Source: an uncultured Bacilli bacterium (GTDB taxonomy: Bacteria > Bacillota_I > Bacilli_A > RF39 > UBA660). From it: DNA of 7,365 nt. The DNA lies in assembly GCA_944371545.1 (NCBI GenBank), contig CALVXT010000062.1:1-7365 (forward strand). Direction: 5' to 3'. Shown here piece after piece: positions 6,180 to 7,365 of the stretch. The notes under the pieces are model-generated. The model did not search any database, was not told the origin of the DNA, and saw only the letters and a list, made by a program, of their open reading frames with translations. The translations under genes and the position numbers were made by a program. Positions within the stretch are counted from its first letter, which is position 1; each line of letters opens with the position of its first letter.

Positions 6180-6800
6180 ATGCCTAAAAGAGCATATTAT
6201 TACCACCATGATTTTTTTACAATGTCCAATGATGAAGAACTTACCATTTTACAAAATTTTAAAACTTTTCAGCAAACAGAAAACTATACATGCGGCCCAG
6301 TATGTGTACAAATGATTTTAGAATATTACAAAGATAAAGTTCCAACAGAAGAAGAGTTAAAAAAAGAACTAAAATCTAAAAAGAAAAAAGGAACAGAAAT
6401 AGCCAATATTGTAGATTTTTTTAAGAAAAAAAAGTATGAAATAGATTGTAGCCTAACCAGAAAAAGGAATAAAGAAGGATATATTTTTCCAGACTTTTTT
6501 TCTTTTCAAAATTTTGTAATAGAAAATCTAAGACTAGGATATCCGATTTTAGTAGAAAGTTTTTATTATGGAGGACATTATGAAATTATAATTGGATATG
6601 ATAAGCGTTCTAAAAAAAATGATTTTAAAAAGGATATTCTCATTTTAGCCGATAGTGCAGATGACACAGATGATTATGTAGATGGATATCATTATTTATC
6701 TGCATATAAATTTTTTTCCATGTGGCGAGATGTCTTATGTTTAAAAAAGAAAAATCAAATACAACCTTTTATTGTAGTAAAAAAGAAAAATGGCTTTTAA
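6180..6800 (+). CDS. stand-alone C39-like cysteine peptidase
   Basis: This 206-residue papain-fold protein is of the C39-like type. QQTENYTCGPVCVQMILEYY (31-50) has the family pattern: a Gln for the oxyanion hole (31/32), catalytic Cys38 in the CGP motif, then a helix ending in YY. GGHYEIIIGYD (131-141) contains catalytic His133, and ADS (157-159) contains the probable Asp158. The spacing of Cys, His and Asp fits C39. True C39 domains sit at the N-terminus of bacteriocin ABC exporters and cleave double-glycine leaders; here there is no transporter domain, membrane segment or signal peptide, and no small GG-leader gene is visible nearby. The first 30 residues are Tyr/His/Phe-rich. It probably forms an operon with the HAD gene upstream, and its stop codon is embedded in the terminator. 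The target is unknown; self-processing or a cytosolic protease role are both possible. Confidence 0.85.
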   Translation: MPKRAYYYHHDFFTMSNDEELTILQNFKTFQQTENYTCGPVCVQMILEYYKDKVPTEEELKKELKSKKKKGTEIANIVDFFKKKKYEIDCSLTRKRNKEGYIFPDFFSFQNFVIENLRLGYPILVESFYYGGHYEIIIGYDKRSKKNDFKKDILILADSADDTDDYVDGYHYLSAYKFFSMWRDVLCLKKKNQIQPFIVVKKKNGF

Positions 6801-6814
6801 AAAGTCATTTTTTT
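6786..6814 (+). terminator. terminator of the HAD-C39 unit
   Basis: Bases 6786-6797 pair with 6801-6812 (about 12 pairs, one G-T, AAAAATGGCTTT against AAAGTCATTTTT) with a very short loop and a T-run to 6814. The stem includes the last codons and sits on the stop codon (6798-6800) of the C39-like gene. Confidence 0.82.
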
Positions 6815-6834
6815 GAAACTTTTTTCAAAATTTT
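6811..6834 (+). terminator. second, tandem hairpin with T-tail
   Basis: TTTTGAAA (6811-6818) pairs perfectly with TTTCAAAA (6823-6830) around a 4-nt loop, then TTTT (6831-6834). It starts inside the T-run of the preceding terminator. It may be a backup terminator, or the palindrome may be a promoter or operator element of the sigma gene; the two readings overlap and cannot be separated here. Confidence 0.45.
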
Positions 6835-6841
6835 AACACTT
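6814..6841 (+). promoter_or_regulatory. possible ECF-type promoter of the sigma gene
   Basis: TGAAAC followed by TTTTTT (6814-6825) resembles the -35 element shared by many ECF sigma-dependent promoters. A -10 at the usual 16-nt spacing would fall at 6836-6841 (ACACTT), which lacks the CGT of the sigma-W/M class. If real, it would be an autoregulatory promoter; the match rests on the -35 half only. Confidence 0.35.
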
Positions 6842-6863
6842 ATTATATAGAAAGAGGAGAGTT

Positions 6864-7331
6864 ATGTCAGAGTTTGAAGATTTTTATCAAGAAAGTTATG
6901 CAAAATTTTATAGATTTTTAATTCTTCAGGCATCAAATTTAAATAATATTGATGATATTTTGCAAAATGCTTATCTAGCACTTTATAAAAAAATGAAAAA
7001 GCAAAAAATAGAAAATTTAGAAGCTTATCTATATAAAGTAGGATGGAACTTATTAAAAAAAGAAAGAAAATTATCAAAAGAATGTAGCTTAGAAGAAAAT
7101 ATTTTGAATTCATCGTCTAATATAGAAGAAAAAGTCGAGCTTAATGAAGATTTAAACACTGTATGGAAATATGTAAAAACGAAAGAAGTACTTATCCAAA
7201 AAGCATTTTATTTATACTATTTAGGAATGAGTATCAAAGATATTGCTAAGAATTTAAAAGTAAACGAATCCCAAGTCAAGAACTATATTTATCGTACACG
7301 TAAAGAATTAAAGGAGATGATGACAAAATGA
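6864..7331 (+). CDS. ECF-type (sigma-70 family) RNA polymerase sigma factor
   Basis: This 155-residue protein is of ECF size and layout, with only the region 2 and region 4 domains that direct RNA polymerase to promoters. Region 2 covers about residues 4-70 (FYQESYAKFYRFLILQ, then DDILQNAYLALYKKM and NLEAYLYKVGWNLLKKE); the last part corresponds to the -10-recognising helix. An acidic linker follows (71-100). Region 4 covers about 107-152, with a helix-turn-helix at GMSIKDIAKNLKVNESQVKN (121-140) and YRTRKELK beyond it, which read the -35 element. AGAGGAG (6853-6859) lies 4 nt before the ATG. The stop codon overlaps the ATG of the next gene (ATGA), so the two are probably translationally coupled, as ECF sigma genes often are with their anti-sigma genes. 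A TGAAAC motif upstream may allow autoregulation. The inducing signal cannot be read from this window. Confidence 0.9.
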   Translation: MSEFEDFYQESYAKFYRFLILQASNLNNIDDILQNAYLALYKKMKKQKIENLEAYLYKVGWNLLKKERKLSKECSLEENILNSSSNIEEKVELNEDLNTVWKYVKTKEVLIQKAFYLYYLGMSIKDIAKNLKVNESQVKNYIYRTRKELKEMMTK

Positions 7332-7365
7332 GGTTTACTCAAGAAGAAAATTTTAAAAAAATACG
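7328..7365 (+). CDS. start of a gene overlapping the sigma gene; anti-sigma candidate (partial)
   Basis: ATG at 7328 overlaps the sigma stop codon by 4 nt (ATGA) and opens a frame of 12 codons (MRFTQEENFKKI) before the window ends. AAGGAG at 7311-7316 is a possible ribosome-binding site, although the 11-nt spacing is long; translational coupling would compensate. An anti-sigma factor is the common partner in this position, but the visible residues do not show one, so this is inference from gene order only. Confidence 0.6.
   Translation, partial: MRFTQEENFKKI

Noticed and set aside
6862..7113. Minus-strand open frame of 83 codons with membrane-like composition
   Set aside because: The hydrophobic look is the complement of the Lys-rich sigma gene; it is almost entirely antisense to it and has no promoter or ribosome-binding site.

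Overview
The window looks like a chromosomal stretch of a very AT-rich, low-GC Gram-positive bacterium, probably an uncultured Clostridia- or Bacilli-like Firmicute. The reasons are strong AGGAGG-type ribosome-binding sites, AT-rich intergenic DNA with TATAAT-like -10 boxes, a clostridial-type tryptophanyl-tRNA synthetase, a T-box-like leader, an ECF sigma factor and genes almost all on one strand. TGG encodes Trp and TGA is used as a stop, so the standard code applies and Mollicutes that read TGA as Trp are excluded. The genus cannot be fixed from the sequence.

Layout. Bases 1-76 are a complete tRNA-Phe (anticodon GAA, CCA encoded), followed by an intrinsic terminator at 89-116. After about 330 nt of non-coding AT-rich DNA comes a 520-residue protein (450-2012) whose N-terminal half is five tandem helix-turn-helix-like repeats of about 50 residues. 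Next is an APH/choline-kinase-fold phosphotransferase (2096-3112). The 275-nt gap after it holds the best promoter in the window (3162-3190). That promoter is followed by a leader with mutually exclusive hairpins, a T-box-like core (AGAGTGGAATCG) and a terminator. It precedes an LD-carboxypeptidase/MccF-like S66 peptidase (3387-4355), and trpS (4414-5505) follows 58 nt later with no terminator between them. Then come a small HAD-type protein (5665-6150), a stand-alone C39-like cysteine peptidase (6180-6800), tandem hairpins (6786-6834), an ECF sigma factor (6864-7331) and the first codons of an ATGA-overlapping gene that may encode its anti-sigma factor.

How the genes may work together. trpS and tRNA-Phe are translation functions. 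The leader, peptidase gene and trpS probably form one transcription unit, so an RNA switch of the type that senses uncharged tRNA may control both. The HAD and C39 genes are 29 nt apart and probably form a second unit ending at the 6786-6814 terminator. The sigma factor and its overlapping partner start a third unit that continues beyond the window. The HTH-repeat protein and the kinase next to the tRNA look like accessory genes, but no integrase, att repeat or insertion sequence is visible. All family assignments come from motifs read by eye; no database search was possible.
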